Source: JABDII01 sp963815325 | GTDB lineage: Bacteria > Gemmatimonadota > Gemmatimonadetes > Gemmatimonadales > GWC2-71-9 | NCBI GenBank assembly: GCA_963815325.1 | Contig: CAWFGG010000010.1 | Span: forward strand, 62,001 to 126,000 | Reading direction: 5' to 3' | DNA: 64,000 nt | Position numbers and translations under genes: made by a program | Shown: positions 51,256-59,047 of the stretch, piece after piece | Position numbering within the stretch: position 1 is the stretch's first letter | Layout of the letters: each line of letters opens with the position of its first letter | Notes under the pieces: model-generated | What the model was told of the DNA's origin: nothing | Seen by the model: the letters and a program-made list of their open reading frames with translations, nothing else | Database searches by the model: none

Positions 51256-52113
51256 GTGTGCCGTTTCACGTTCTATCGCGGTACACCGATTGCGCTCAGC
51301 TCGCTCATTACCGAGCCCACCAACTCGCTCATCCATCAGAGTTTTCACTCACACGAGCGGGAAGAGCCCCTCAACGGCGACGGGTTCGGCGTCGCTTGGT
51401 ATGCCGATGGCCGCCCCGAGCCGGCCCTGTTCCGGTCGATCACACCGGCGTGGAGCAACCGGAACCTGCGCGAGCTTGCTGCAGTGGTGCGGAGCTCCTG
51501 CATTCTGGCGCACGTACGCGCCGCCACCCAGCAAACCGACGTCATGGAACCCAACTGCCATCCCTTCAAGCGGGGCGGCATCGCGTTCATGCACAACGGC
51601 GATATCGGCGGATTCCGGAAACTGCGGCGCCCCCTGATCGACAGCCTGAGCGACGCAGCGTATCAGGGCATTGCCGGTTCAACGGACTCGGAGCACTTCT
51701 TTGCACGTCTTGCAGGACGAACTTTGGAAGGGCGGGGACCAAGGACCAGAGGCCAGGTTGGAGGCAGCCCTGGAAGGCGCGATCGGGCGCACTCTCGCAG
51801 CTCCGGGCGCGTCACGCCCCGGAAGAGCACTGCTATCTCAACATGGTCGTCACCGACGGCCACTCGGCCGTGGCTTGTCGTTTCACCACGGATGATCCGG
51901 ACAACGCGGATAGCCTGTACGTGAATCATGGGCGCCGGTACGTGTGCGAGAATAACGTCTGCCGCATGTTGGATCCCGAGGAAGGCGGGGCCGCGGTGTT
52001 GATCAGCTCGGAATCCCTGAGCGAGGATCCCGGGCTGGACTCCGGTGCCGGTGAACAGCATGGTGGCGATCGGTCCGACGTTGAGCCTCACGTCGCGCGC
52101 CATGCGCGTCTGA
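51256..52113 (+). CDS. Class II glutamine amidotransferase (YafJ/EgtC type), about three frameshifts
   Basis: The gene starts at GTG 51256 with GAGGAGG upstream. Removal of the first residue exposes Cys2 (MCRFTFYRG), the N-terminal nucleophile that frees ammonia from glutamine. Other motifs are NGDGFGVAWY, CILAHVRAAT, NCHPF and FMHNGDI, in the right order and spacing. The frame shifts near 51715, 51790 and 52034; corrected, it ends RAMRV at 52111-52113 with about 285 residues. EgtC homologues hydrolyse gamma-glutamyl compounds in ergothioneine synthesis, but no other ergothioneine gene is nearby, so the substrate is open. Confidence 0.82.
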
Positions 52114-52128
52114 TTGGCAACGTCCGCC

Positions 52129-52618
52129 ATGGCAGCCACTTCCGCTTCGTGCAGCGCCTCTCGCCCGCCGCTGGGCCGGGGCCTGGCTGACCCTGACCGC
52201 CGCATTCGGCTTACACGTGAGTCGATGAGGCGGCCCACGAGTTTCCTGCGGTGGTACAACCCCGCGGTTCTGAACCTGCGCGATCGCCTCGGTTGGTTTC
52301 CCATGCCGACGTTCGAGCGCACTGTGTGGCTCGCCGGCCTGATCACTGCGGTGGCTCGTGCTCTTCGCGCTCACACCTGTGGTTAGCAGTGGGCGGCGAT
52401 GGATGGTCCCGGTGGCGTATATCTACGCCTGTGTGCACATCGTCAACGGGTTGGGTCACCTCGGGCTGTCCGTCGCTTCGCAACAGTGGATTCCCGGCGT
52501 GCTTTCCTCTCCGCTACTCTTCGCCGCCGGCGTGTGGCTGCTCATCGAGACAGGGCGGGTGCGACGCTTCGTGCATAGTCCCCGTCGACCCAACACCCTC
52601 ATGGATGGGATCCGCTGA
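52129..52618 (+). pseudogene. HXXEE-domain membrane protein, broken by several frameshifts
   Basis: Pieces in three frames assemble into one small membrane protein: LTLTAAFGLHV, then VDEAAHEF (the HxxEE-type metal or active-site motif), FLRWYNPAVLNLRDRLGWFP and, in the last frame, PVAYIYACVHIVNGLGHLGL with LFAAGVWLLIETGR. Shifts fall near 52194, 52236 and 52350. The start is uncertain (52129 is one option). As in its neighbours the breaks are single bases, so the gene may be intact in the organism. Function of HXXEE proteins is unknown. Confidence 0.6.
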
Positions 52619-52725
52619 GGGGTTGCACGCCTCTCACTAGCGTTTCATTCTTCCTTCAGGCGGCCCTGGCTATTGATTGCAGGATTGTTCAACGGTACCA
52701 ATCGTCAAGGAAAGCGCAGGAGCCC

Positions 52726-53140
52726 ATGTCCAGCTCTATTCGTCGTGCCGATTACTTCTACGCCACCGTGACCGACCGTCCCGGCGAGGCCTACAAATTC
52801 CTCTCTACCTTGGCGGATCTGGGAATCAGTCTCCTGGCCTTCACGGCGGTGCCGACGGGACCGAATCAGACCCAACTCGCCCTCTTTCCGGCCGATACCC
52901 TGAAGATGCAAGATGCCGCCAAGAAGGCCGGGCTCAAGCTCGACGGGCCGCATCGTGCCTTGTTGGTTCAGGGTGATGACGAACTCGGTGCCCTGGCAGG
53001 CGTTCACGCCCGATTGTATGAGGCCAACGTCAACGTCTACGCGTCGAGCGGCGTGGCGGACGGCCATGGCTAGCTACGGCTACGTCGTCTATGTCCGGCC
53101 GGACGAATACGAGCGCGCCGCATCCGCGCTCGGCGTCTAA
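52726..53140 (+). CDS. ACT-domain-like small protein, one frameshift
   Basis: ATG 52726 opens a 137-residue protein with the beta-alpha-beta pattern of ACT regulatory domains: YFYATVTDRPGEAYKFLSTL, ADLGISLLAFTAVPTG, and a second copy ALLVQGDDELGALAGVHARL with ANVNVYASSGVADG. One extra T near 53071 creates an early stop; corrected, it continues SYGYVVYVRPDEYERAASAL to 53140. ACT domains bind amino acids or similar ligands. No enzyme domain is attached and the neighbours give no clue. Confidence 0.75.
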
Positions 53141-53185
53141 TCGGCTGTCTTTGTCCCACTACGGGTCGAGGACCGAGGAGGAGTC

Positions 53186-53581
53186 TTGGCATTCGTGCCC
53201 GTTCCGCCGACCGATCGCGAGGTGTCGATCCGGGCCAGGGACCTGAGCCAGCGCTTGACGCAAGCGATTCGTGAGTTCCAGCAAAATCATCCCGGCACAA
53301 CGTCGGAGGATGTGCGCCAGGCGGTACGCATGGCGGCGGAAGGATCCGGGGTGAGCCGCGGCGGCACCGGCCAACAACGCGCGGCGATCGCGGTGGTGCT
53401 GGGGATTCTCTTTGCCGGCCTTGGGGCGTTTGCCTTCCTGCAACGGGCCGGAGGAGGAGGGGCGGGAGAGGGAGGGGGAGGGGGAGGGGGAGCTTCGGTT
53501 TCGTGGATGCTCGTCGGCATCGGCATCCTGACGGTGGTTCTCGCCCTCGTCGCCGTGCTCCGGCAGAATCGGGATCGGTAG
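53186..53581 (+). CDS. Small membrane protein with two helices
   Basis: The 131-residue protein has a cytoplasmic helical N-terminal region (VSIRARDLSQRLTQAIREFQ), a membrane helix (AAIAVVLGILFAGLGAFAFL), a glycine-rich loop with seven consecutive glycines, and a second helix (MLVGIGILTVVLALVAVL). The start may be TTG 53186 (GAGGAGG four bases upstream) or GTG 53195. I do not recognise a family. It is followed after 3 bp by another small membrane protein gene, so the two are an operon. Confidence 0.7.
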   Translation: MAFVPVPPTDREVSIRARDLSQRLTQAIREFQQNHPGTTSEDVRQAVRMAAEGSGVSRGGTGQQRAAIAVVLGILFAGLGAFAFLQRAGGGGAGEGGGGGGGASVSWMLVGIGILTVVLALVAVLRQNRDR

Positions 53582-53584
53582 CCG

Positions 53585-53857
53585 ATGGAAGGGGTGCTCG
53601 CTCTCCTGATTCCGCTGATTCCGGTCACGGTGTTCGGTGTCTGGATCCTGGGGAAGACCGACATCGGCCGCGCCATCGCGAGGCGAATCGAGGGAAGGGC
53701 AGGGATCGGCCGGGATCAGCTGACGGCCGTGCAGGAGGAACTCGACGCGCTCCACGACGAGATACTGCGACTCCAGCAGGATCAGGCCGAAACCCACGAG
53801 CGGCTGGATTTCACCGAGCGGCTGCTGGCTCGGAAGTCCGACGCGACACCCACCTAG
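53585..53857 (+). CDS. Small membrane-anchored coiled-coil protein
   Basis: The 90-residue protein has one N-terminal membrane helix (VLALLIPLIPVTVFGVWIL) and a cytoplasmic coiled coil (QLTAVQEELDALHDEILRLQ) ending in a basic tail. The layout resembles PspB-like or envelope-scaffold proteins, but the sequence is too short for a firm match. Starts 3 bp after the preceding membrane-protein gene; the two proteins may form one complex. Confidence 0.7.
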   Translation: MEGVLALLIPLIPVTVFGVWILGKTDIGRAIARRIEGRAGIGRDQLTAVQEELDALHDEILRLQQDQAETHERLDFTERLLARKSDATPT

Positions 53858-54040
53858 CGCCGCCAAGCTGGCCACTGGATCCTCCCAACCCGCATTGTAG
53901 GACTCGCCTCGTACTGGCCGAGTGCCATTCGTCGCGATCCGGTCGATGCTGCATCGTGTTCAAGAGCATGTGACCTTCTCACTTGACGAACGACTGTCAG
54001 GGCTGAGAGTTGGTGGGGTGATTTTTTCGGAACGGGCGCC

Positions 54041-54547
54041 ATGAATCCGGACAGACAACTGCTCAAGCACTTCCTCGCGGCCCTGGCCTACCGGACCCAG
54101 AAGGCCCTGAAGGGCGCCCCGGCAGATTTCTCAGATTTCCGGGCCGCCCCGGGCCTCCGGACCCCGCACGAGCTCCTGCGTCACATGACCAGCGTCCTGG
54201 GCTACGCCCGCACGACCCTGATCGGTGGAACCTACCGGCCAAACCGCTTGCCCCGGTTCGAAGACGAGGTGGCTCGCTTCCACGAGATGTTGCAGGCACT
54301 CGGGGTTGAGTTGGAACGAGGGACACCGTTCCGGGACACCACATCGGAGCGGATGCTCCAGGGTCCCTTGTCCGATGCCATGACCCACGCTGGGCAGCTC
54401 GCGATGCTGCGCCGCCTGGCGGGATCGCCCATCCCGCCCGAGAACTTCATCGAGGCCGATATCGACTCCCAGAACCTCGGTCCGGACCAGCCGAAGCCGG
54501 TGAGCCCCGACGAGCACTGGTACCCGGCGGAAAAGGAGCCTGGATAG
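54041..54547 (+). CDS. DinB-like (DfsB) four-helix metalloprotein
   Basis: The 168-residue protein resembles DinB/DfsB four-helix bundles, which bind a metal through three histidines and often act as thiol transferases. Candidate ligands are His in RTPHELLRHMTSVLG and in AMTHAGQLAMLRRLAG; the latter motif, H-A-G-Q-x3-L-R-R-L-x-G, is the most typical. The C-terminus (FIEADIDSQN, DEHWYP) fits the family. Starts at ATG 54041. It lies 5 bp before a methyltransferase gene in an apparent operon. The 183 bp before it show no gene. Confidence 0.8.
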   Translation: MNPDRQLLKHFLAALAYRTQKALKGAPADFSDFRAAPGLRTPHELLRHMTSVLGYARTTLIGGTYRPNRLPRFEDEVARFHEMLQALGVELERGTPFRDTTSERMLQGPLSDAMTHAGQLAMLRRLAGSPIPPENFIEADIDSQNLGPDQPKPVSPDEHWYPAEKEPG

Positions 54548-54552
54548 TCCTC

Positions 54553-55164
54553 ATGCCCCCTCGGACGAAGCGATACGATCGCCGCTACTTCGACAAGTGG
54601 TACCGCGACCCCCGCCACCGGATCAGCTCCCCAGCAGGTCTGAGACGCAAGGTGCAGCTCATCGTGAGTCTCACCGAGTTCGTCCTCGAGCGCCCGATCC
54701 GGACGGTGCTCGACGTCGGGTGCGGCGAAGCTCCGTGGCAACGCGTCCTCGCCAAGCTCCGTCCCACGGCGGCGTACACCGGGATCGACCGGAGCCCGTA
54801 TGTGGTTCAGCGCTATGGACGGCGCCGAAACATTCGTCTCGGAAGCTTCGAACAGCTCGAGACCTGTGGACTCGATCGTCCGTTCGACCTGGTGGTATGC
54901 TCCGATGTGCTGCATTACTTGAGCCGACCCCAGCTGGTTCGCGGGCTCGACACCGTGGTGAAGTTGGTCGGCGGCGTCGCGTGCCTCGAGGCCTATACCA
55001 GCGCGGACGACATCGAGGGCGATCGCCAGGGGTTCCACCGCCGCACCGCTTCCGCGTACCGCCGGATCTTTCGGGACGCCGGATTGGTCCCGTGCGGCAT
55101 GCAGTGTTACGTGCACAGGGATCGAGCCCGGGAAATGGTTGCGCTGGAGGTCTTCCCGGAATAG
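54553..55164 (+). CDS. SAM-dependent methyltransferase
   Basis: The 203-residue enzyme has the class I methyltransferase core: VLDVGCGEAPWQRVLAKL (motif I), YTGIDRSPYVVQRYG, and FDLVVCSDVLHYLSRPQLVR (motif III region), then a variable C-terminus. The substrate is not apparent. The N-terminal RRYFDKWYRDPRHR is a conserved opening seen in related enzymes. The two genes DinB-like and methyltransferase are separated by 5 bp. Confidence 0.88.
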   Translation: MPPRTKRYDRRYFDKWYRDPRHRISSPAGLRRKVQLIVSLTEFVLERPIRTVLDVGCGEAPWQRVLAKLRPTAAYTGIDRSPYVVQRYGRRRNIRLGSFEQLETCGLDRPFDLVVCSDVLHYLSRPQLVRGLDTVVKLVGGVACLEAYTSADDIEGDRQGFHRRTASAYRRIFRDAGLVPCGMQCYVHRDRAREMVALEVFPE

Positions 55165-55286
55165 GAGGGGTGTCGTGGATTTGAGATGGTACGCATCGGC
55201 GGGTGGATTCCTCGCCCTAGCCATGTTTGGGAACCGGGTGCATCTTGCGTCCGCCGATCCACAGCCTCGACTGGAGCGGAGGTCTC

Positions 55287-55670
55287 ATGGGTGGACGAGT
55301 TCGCCGATTGCTCGACAGGCTCAAGGGCACGCCTCCGGCACTCACCACCGAGGAGCTCGTCCGGTTGGTGCTCGACCGCGCCGCCCGGCCCAGCGATCGC
55401 GACGACGCGGCCATCGAACTCGGCCGTCATGACGACCCCGCCGTCGAGGACGCCTTGCTTCGCATCGTCCACGATCCGCTGTCCAGTGCGGTGCTCCAGG
55501 AAGACTGCGGGCTCTCACTCGCCGAGATTTGGAGTCGGCGGGACCGGCTCGACGTGCCGCTGGCCGCGACCCTCCCTCCGCCGGTCCTGCGCATCGCGCT
55601 CTCGGTCCTCAAGGACCGCCGCCCCGAGTGGAAGGGCTCCCTGGCCGCGCTCGATTCCTCGGCGAACTGA
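55287..55670 (+). CDS. Unrecognised 127-residue helical protein
   Basis: From ATG 55287, with GGAG and GGAGG upstream, the protein is entirely helical and soluble (RVRRLLDRLKG, DRDDAAIELGRHDDPAVEDA). The repeated pattern of D-D-P-A/D-P-L at helix starts (HDDPAVEDALLRIVHDPLSS) suggests two or three HEAT-like repeats, which serve as protein-binding scaffolds. No family assigned. Longer frames upstream show no sense of coding. Confidence 0.6.
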   Translation: MGGRVRRLLDRLKGTPPALTTEELVRLVLDRAARPSDRDDAAIELGRHDDPAVEDALLRIVHDPLSSAVLQEDCGLSLAEIWSRRDRLDVPLAATLPPPVLRIALSVLKDRRPEWKGSLAALDSSAN

Positions 55671-55785
55671 CCAGGGCGCGAGCCGCCCCGCGATATCGTT
55701 CCGACATCATTGATCGTGTCGCCTCGGAGGCACCGGTGCCGAAGAGCGATTGGTCGTATCTACCCCTCGTTGCTGGAGTGTTTTT

Positions 55786-56142
55786 ATGGGCGCGCCCAGT
55801 AGGCAGTGTTGGTGGGGCAGTGGGAAGTTCGTACTCATCGTGGCACTCGCCGTCATGGCATCACCCGGGTTCGTGAGAGCGCAGGAAGCCGACCGGAAGA
55901 CCGCGAAGGAGCAGGCACAAATCCAGGCGCAAATGGAGCAGATGGCTCCGTTACTGCGGCAGATGTCGCTAGGGGCGATGGACCTGACCCTGGAGGTGCT
56001 CAGCCAGAAGGAAACGGCTGACCGCCTGGCCGAGTTCACGCGGAATTTCTACGAGGCCCTGCTTGCCAGACGCTTCACCAAGGTGGAGGCCCTCGATATC
56101 GTGAAGGCGGTCGGTATACCGGCCCTCCCGGCGCTTCGGTAG
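55786..56142 (+). CDS. Exported 118-residue protein
   Basis: The start at ATG 55786 gives a signal peptide (FVLIVALAVMASPGFVRAQ). A charged helical stretch (KTAKEQAQIQAQMEQMAPLL) follows, then a second helix region (LAEFTRNFYEALLARRFTKV) ending IVKAVGIPALPALR. No family is recognised, although similar small exported helical proteins with a C-terminal F-T-K-V/I-E-A-L motif are common. Location periplasmic by inference. Confidence 0.6.
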   Translation: MGAPSRQCWWGSGKFVLIVALAVMASPGFVRAQEADRKTAKEQAQIQAQMEQMAPLLRQMSLGAMDLTLEVLSQKETADRLAEFTRNFYEALLARRFTKVEALDIVKAVGIPALPALR

Positions 56143-56281
56143 GGCGCCTGGCCAAGCCCGCGGCCGACGGGCCGCCATGCAGGGCGGGGCCTTTGTCGCA
56201 CCCTAGCGCCGGATCGGGTTTGGGCGCATTGTAGTTGGCCCGGCTCATTCGACTCACATCCAGGAGGCCTTTATCTCGAGC

Positions 56282-56665
56282 TTGCCATGGTGGGCCTCGA
56301 TGTACCTTGGCGCCCTCGCCACGGTCGCCGTGCTCTCGTCGATTCTCGATCTGGGCCGGCGGCGGCCATGGTGGCATCTGCTGGCGAGCCTCACGGCCAT
56401 CGCCGCGGTGGCGCTGATGGTGGTGACGTTCTGGTCGGAGCCGACCTTCGCCTTCTTTGGTCGCTGGATCGTGGTGGTATTTCTTGGCGCCAGCGCCTGG
56501 CTCATGCTGTCATTCGCGCAACGCATCGGCGAGCTCCTCCCGAAAGTGCGCTCCGGTGACAGCCCTGCGGCGTCGGCCGAGTATGTCTGGTTCCTGGTCG
56601 AGGCGCTACTCCTCGTTCCGGGGGTCGTCATGGGCATCATCCAGGTGGTTCGCGTATGGCTCTAG
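56282..56665 (+). CDS. Four-helix membrane protein of unknown function
   Basis: The 127-residue protein has four membrane helices (YLGALATVAVLSSILDL, HLLASLTAIAAVALMVVTFW, WIVVVFLGASAWLMLSF, FLVEALLLVPGVVMGIIQVV) and short loops. The start is either TTG 56282 or ATG 56300. It overlaps the next gene by ten bases, so both are translated together. No recognised family. Confidence 0.65.
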   Translation: MPWWASMYLGALATVAVLSSILDLGRRRPWWHLLASLTAIAAVALMVVTFWSEPTFAFFGRWIVVVFLGASAWLMLSFAQRIGELLPKVRSGDSPAASAEYVWFLVEALLLVPGVVMGIIQVVRVWL

Positions 56666-57213
56666 GACCCAAGACGTTGCTCAACGACGCGGCCGTCGGG
56701 CTCGCCGATGGTGACCTGCGGCGGCTCGCTATCGTCGCGCAGATGGATCGGGAGCAGTTCTTCGCGGCGTATGCCCGGTGGCGGCAGCTCTATGGGGACC
56801 GCCATATCTGCACGGTGCTGTGTGACGAAGGCCCCGACGCCCGAGGCTACAGCGTGTGGAGTTTCTTCCGCGAGCACCCCGATGCCCCGCTGCCCTATCG
56901 CCGAAAACGCGTTTGGCCGGTCGAGGATGCACGCTTCGGCCGGTGCCTGGACCACCCGGCCTTCGCGGAAAGATCGGTCGCGGTAATCAGCCGCAGCATT
57001 CCCGCCGGCCTGTTGGATGAAGCCGGCGAGACACTCAGGCGCTATGTGCAGGCCGGTAGGTCGGCCAGCGCTCGGCTCCTTCAGGACCGTCGGCTGGTGC
57101 AACTCGAGCCCGCCGAGGGTCGCGGGGAGGCCGTCTGGCCCGAACCCGAGTCCCGTGGGCCGGTGCCTGCACCCACGGCCGGCTATCCACGCAGTCGCTG
57201 GCGGAGGCCGTAG
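56656..57213 (+). CDS. Unrecognised 185-residue cytoplasmic protein
   Basis: ATG 56656 lies inside the end of the upstream membrane-protein gene. The N-terminal half is helical (REQFFAAYARWRQLYGDRHI), followed by a strand-rich middle (ICTVLCDEGPDARGYSVWSF) and a proline-rich tail that is probably disordered. I see no catalytic motif. The overlap suggests function together with the membrane protein. Confidence 0.55.
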   Translation: MALGPKTLLNDAAVGLADGDLRRLAIVAQMDREQFFAAYARWRQLYGDRHICTVLCDEGPDARGYSVWSFFREHPDAPLPYRRKRVWPVEDARFGRCLDHPAFAERSVAVISRSIPAGLLDEAGETLRRYVQAGRSASARLLQDRRLVQLEPAEGRGEAVWPEPESRGPVPAPTAGYPRSRWRRP

Positions 57214-57238
57214 CGGGTCCGCGTCCGCGAGCCGCCCC

Positions 57239-57267
57239 TTGAGTTGAGGCTCGACTCGCCCTACTGT
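57239..57267 (+). promoter_or_regulatory. Promoter of tRNA-Arg
   Basis: TTGAGT (57239-57244) and TACTGT (57262-57267) are separated by 17 bases, and transcription would begin about six bases before the tRNA. Spacing is ideal, and the -35 box is close to consensus. Confidence 0.6.
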
Positions 57268-57279
57268 TTCGGAGGATCG

Positions 57280-57353
57280 GCGCCCGTAGCTCAATTGGAT
57301 AGAGCATCGGACTTCGGATCCGAGGGTTGGGGGTTCGAGTCCCTCCGGGCGCG
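57280..57353 (+). tRNA. tRNA-Arg (anticodon TCG)
   Basis: The 74-base gene folds as a cloverleaf: acceptor GCGCCCG (57280-57286) with CGGGCGC (57346-57352), D-stem GCTC/GAGC, anticodon stem TCGGA/TCCGA with loop CTTCGGA giving anticodon TCG, and T-arm GGGGG-TTCGAGT-CCCTC. It reads CGA and, by wobble, other CGN codons. The CCA end is not encoded. A good promoter lies upstream and a hairpin terminator just downstream, so it is transcribed alone. Confidence 0.96.
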
Positions 57354-57356
57354 CTG

Positions 57357-57396
57357 GCTCGCGCTGGCTCTCGAGGCCAGCACGAGCCTTTCTTCT
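57357..57396 (+). terminator. Terminator after tRNA-Arg
   Basis: GCTCGCGCTGGC (57357-57368) pairs with GCCAGCACGAGC (57376-57387) with one mismatch around a 7-base loop. CTTTCTTCTT follows. Confidence 0.85.
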
Positions 57397-57537
57397 TCCA
57401 TATTGAAGGGTAGATCGGGGGAGTGGTGACGCCCTCCGGTCCTTGCCGTCGGGCCGCTCTCACGAAATCTTCCAGGGCAGAAGCATCCCGACTCCCGATG
57501 CCGAGCAGGAGCACGGTCATGTACCCGAGGAGCCGCC

Positions 57538-58998
57538 GTGAGCAGCACTGAGACCCCAGCCAGCACCACGTTGCGCAGCCGCATTCTCGGGGTCGAGCAG
57601 GAAGTCCCGTTGCTCGACGGGCGGATGGGGCCGTACGTCAACTTCGACAACGCCGCGAGCACCCCGCCGCTGGTGGACGTCATGGATGCGCTGACGCGGT
57701 TCCTGCCCTTCTATTCCAGCGTGCACCGGGGGACCGGTTTCAAGTCCCGCTTGAGCAGCGAAGCCTACGATGACGCGCACAGGATCCTCACCAGGTTCGT
57801 CGGGGCCGACCCGGCCAGCAACACCGTCATCTTTGGCAAGAACACCACCGAAGCGATCAACAAGCTGTCCTACCGGCTGGCGCTGTCCTCCGACGCGATC
57901 GTGCTTTCGTCGCAGCTCGAGCACCACTCCAACGATCTCCCGTGGCGGCGCACGGCCCGTGTCGTCCACGTCCGGGCCACCCCGGATGGCCGATTCGACG
58001 AGGACGACTTCGACCGGCAATTGGCGCAGTACGGGAACCGCGTCGCCCTGGTATCGGTGACCGGGGCCTCGAACGTGAGCGGCCTCATCCCGCCCATTCA
58101 TCGACTGGCCCGGAAAGCCCATGCGGCGGGCGCACGCATTCTGGTGGATGCCGCTCAGCTCGCGCCCCATCGGCGGATCGACATGAAGCCCGACAACGAT
58201 CCGGAGCATCTCGATTTTGTCGTCTTGTCGGCCCACAAGATGTACGCGCCGTTCGGGACCGGGGCGTTGGTGGGGCCGAAAGAGGTGTTCCTCAGGAGCG
58301 CGCCCGAATACCAGGGCGGGGGAACGGTCGATGTGGTGACCCTCGACGAGGTGCATTGGGCGGATGTCCCCGACCGCGAGGAAGCCGGGAGCCCCAATGT
58401 GGTCGGTGCGGTGGCCATGGCCGCGGCTGCGGCGGCCCTGATGGATGTCGGGATGGACGTGATCGCCGAGCATGAGGCCCGACTGGTGAGCCATTGTCTC
58501 GAGCGGCTTCGCCAGGTACCAGGGGCGGTGGTCTACGGGGACCGAGATCCGGCGCTGGCACACACCCGGGTGGGCGCCATTCCGTTCAATCTCGAGGGCG
58601 TGTCGCACGCACTCCTCGCGGCCATCCTTGGCTACGAGGCCGGGATCGGCGTCCGGCACGGATGCTTCTGCGCCCACCCCTACGTGGTGCATCTGCTGCA
58701 GCTCAGTGAAGCGGACGCGGCATCGTGGCGCGGACAGGTGCTGACCGGCGACAAGTCCAACATGCCCGGGATGGTTCGCGTGAGCTTCGGGTGCTACAAC
58801 ACCACCGAGGAGATCGATCGCTTGATCGACATGCTGGGCCGGATTTCCCGCGGCCAATACCAGGGGCGCTACCGGCAACTGCCCGGCAACGGCGAGTACG
58901 TGCCGGAAGGACATCCCATGCGATTCGATGAATATTTCTCACTCGACCCCGGCGCGGTCGGATCGGGCGGGCTTCCAGAGCGTCTCTGCGGCGGCTAA
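57538..58998 (+). CDS. Class V aminotransferase-fold enzyme, cysteine-desulfurase-like
   Basis: The 486-residue PLP enzyme (GTG 57538) has the Lys that binds PLP at residue 234 in VVLSAHKMYAPFGTGALVG, plus NFDNAASTPPLV at the N-terminus, SSQLEHHSNDLPWR and VDAAQLAPHR (PLP-phosphate and ring contacts). Near 374-380 it has HGCFCAHPY, where cysteine desulfurases carry the sulfur-accepting cysteine on a mobile loop (GxRxG-H-x-C). That supports a cysteine desulfurase or selenocysteine-lyase role. No SufBCDU or IscU gene is adjacent. The next gene starts 49 bp downstream and may need its product, since that protein has an Fe-S motif. Confidence 0.9.
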   Translation: MSSTETPASTTLRSRILGVEQEVPLLDGRMGPYVNFDNAASTPPLVDVMDALTRFLPFYSSVHRGTGFKSRLSSEAYDDAHRILTRFVGADPASNTVIFGKNTTEAINKLSYRLALSSDAIVLSSQLEHHSNDLPWRRTARVVHVRATPDGRFDEDDFDRQLAQYGNRVALVSVTGASNVSGLIPPIHRLARKAHAAGARILVDAAQLAPHRRIDMKPDNDPEHLDFVVLSAHKMYAPFGTGALVGPKEVFLRSAPEYQGGGTVDVVTLDEVHWADVPDREEAGSPNVVGAVAMAAAAAALMDVGMDVIAEHEARLVSHCLERLRQVPGAVVYGDRDPALAHTRVGAIPFNLEGVSHALLAAILGYEAGIGVRHGCFCAHPYVVHLLQLSEADAASWRGQVLTGDKSNMPGMVRVSFGCYNTTEEIDRLIDMLGRISRGQYQGRYRQLPGNGEYVPEGHPMRFDEYFSLDPGAVGSGGLPERLCGG

Positions 58999-59047
58999 GC
59001 CTCGCGGCATGCCCGTCTCGAGTCCTCAGCCGGGTGACAACCCCACA

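Noticed and set aside
50698..51924. A single fusion protein of a membrane DUF2867-like domain and a glutamine amidotransferase
   Set aside because: The fusion exists only because an extra C at 51116-51118 removes the first gene's stop. The amidotransferase has its own ribosome binding site and needs a free N-terminal cysteine.
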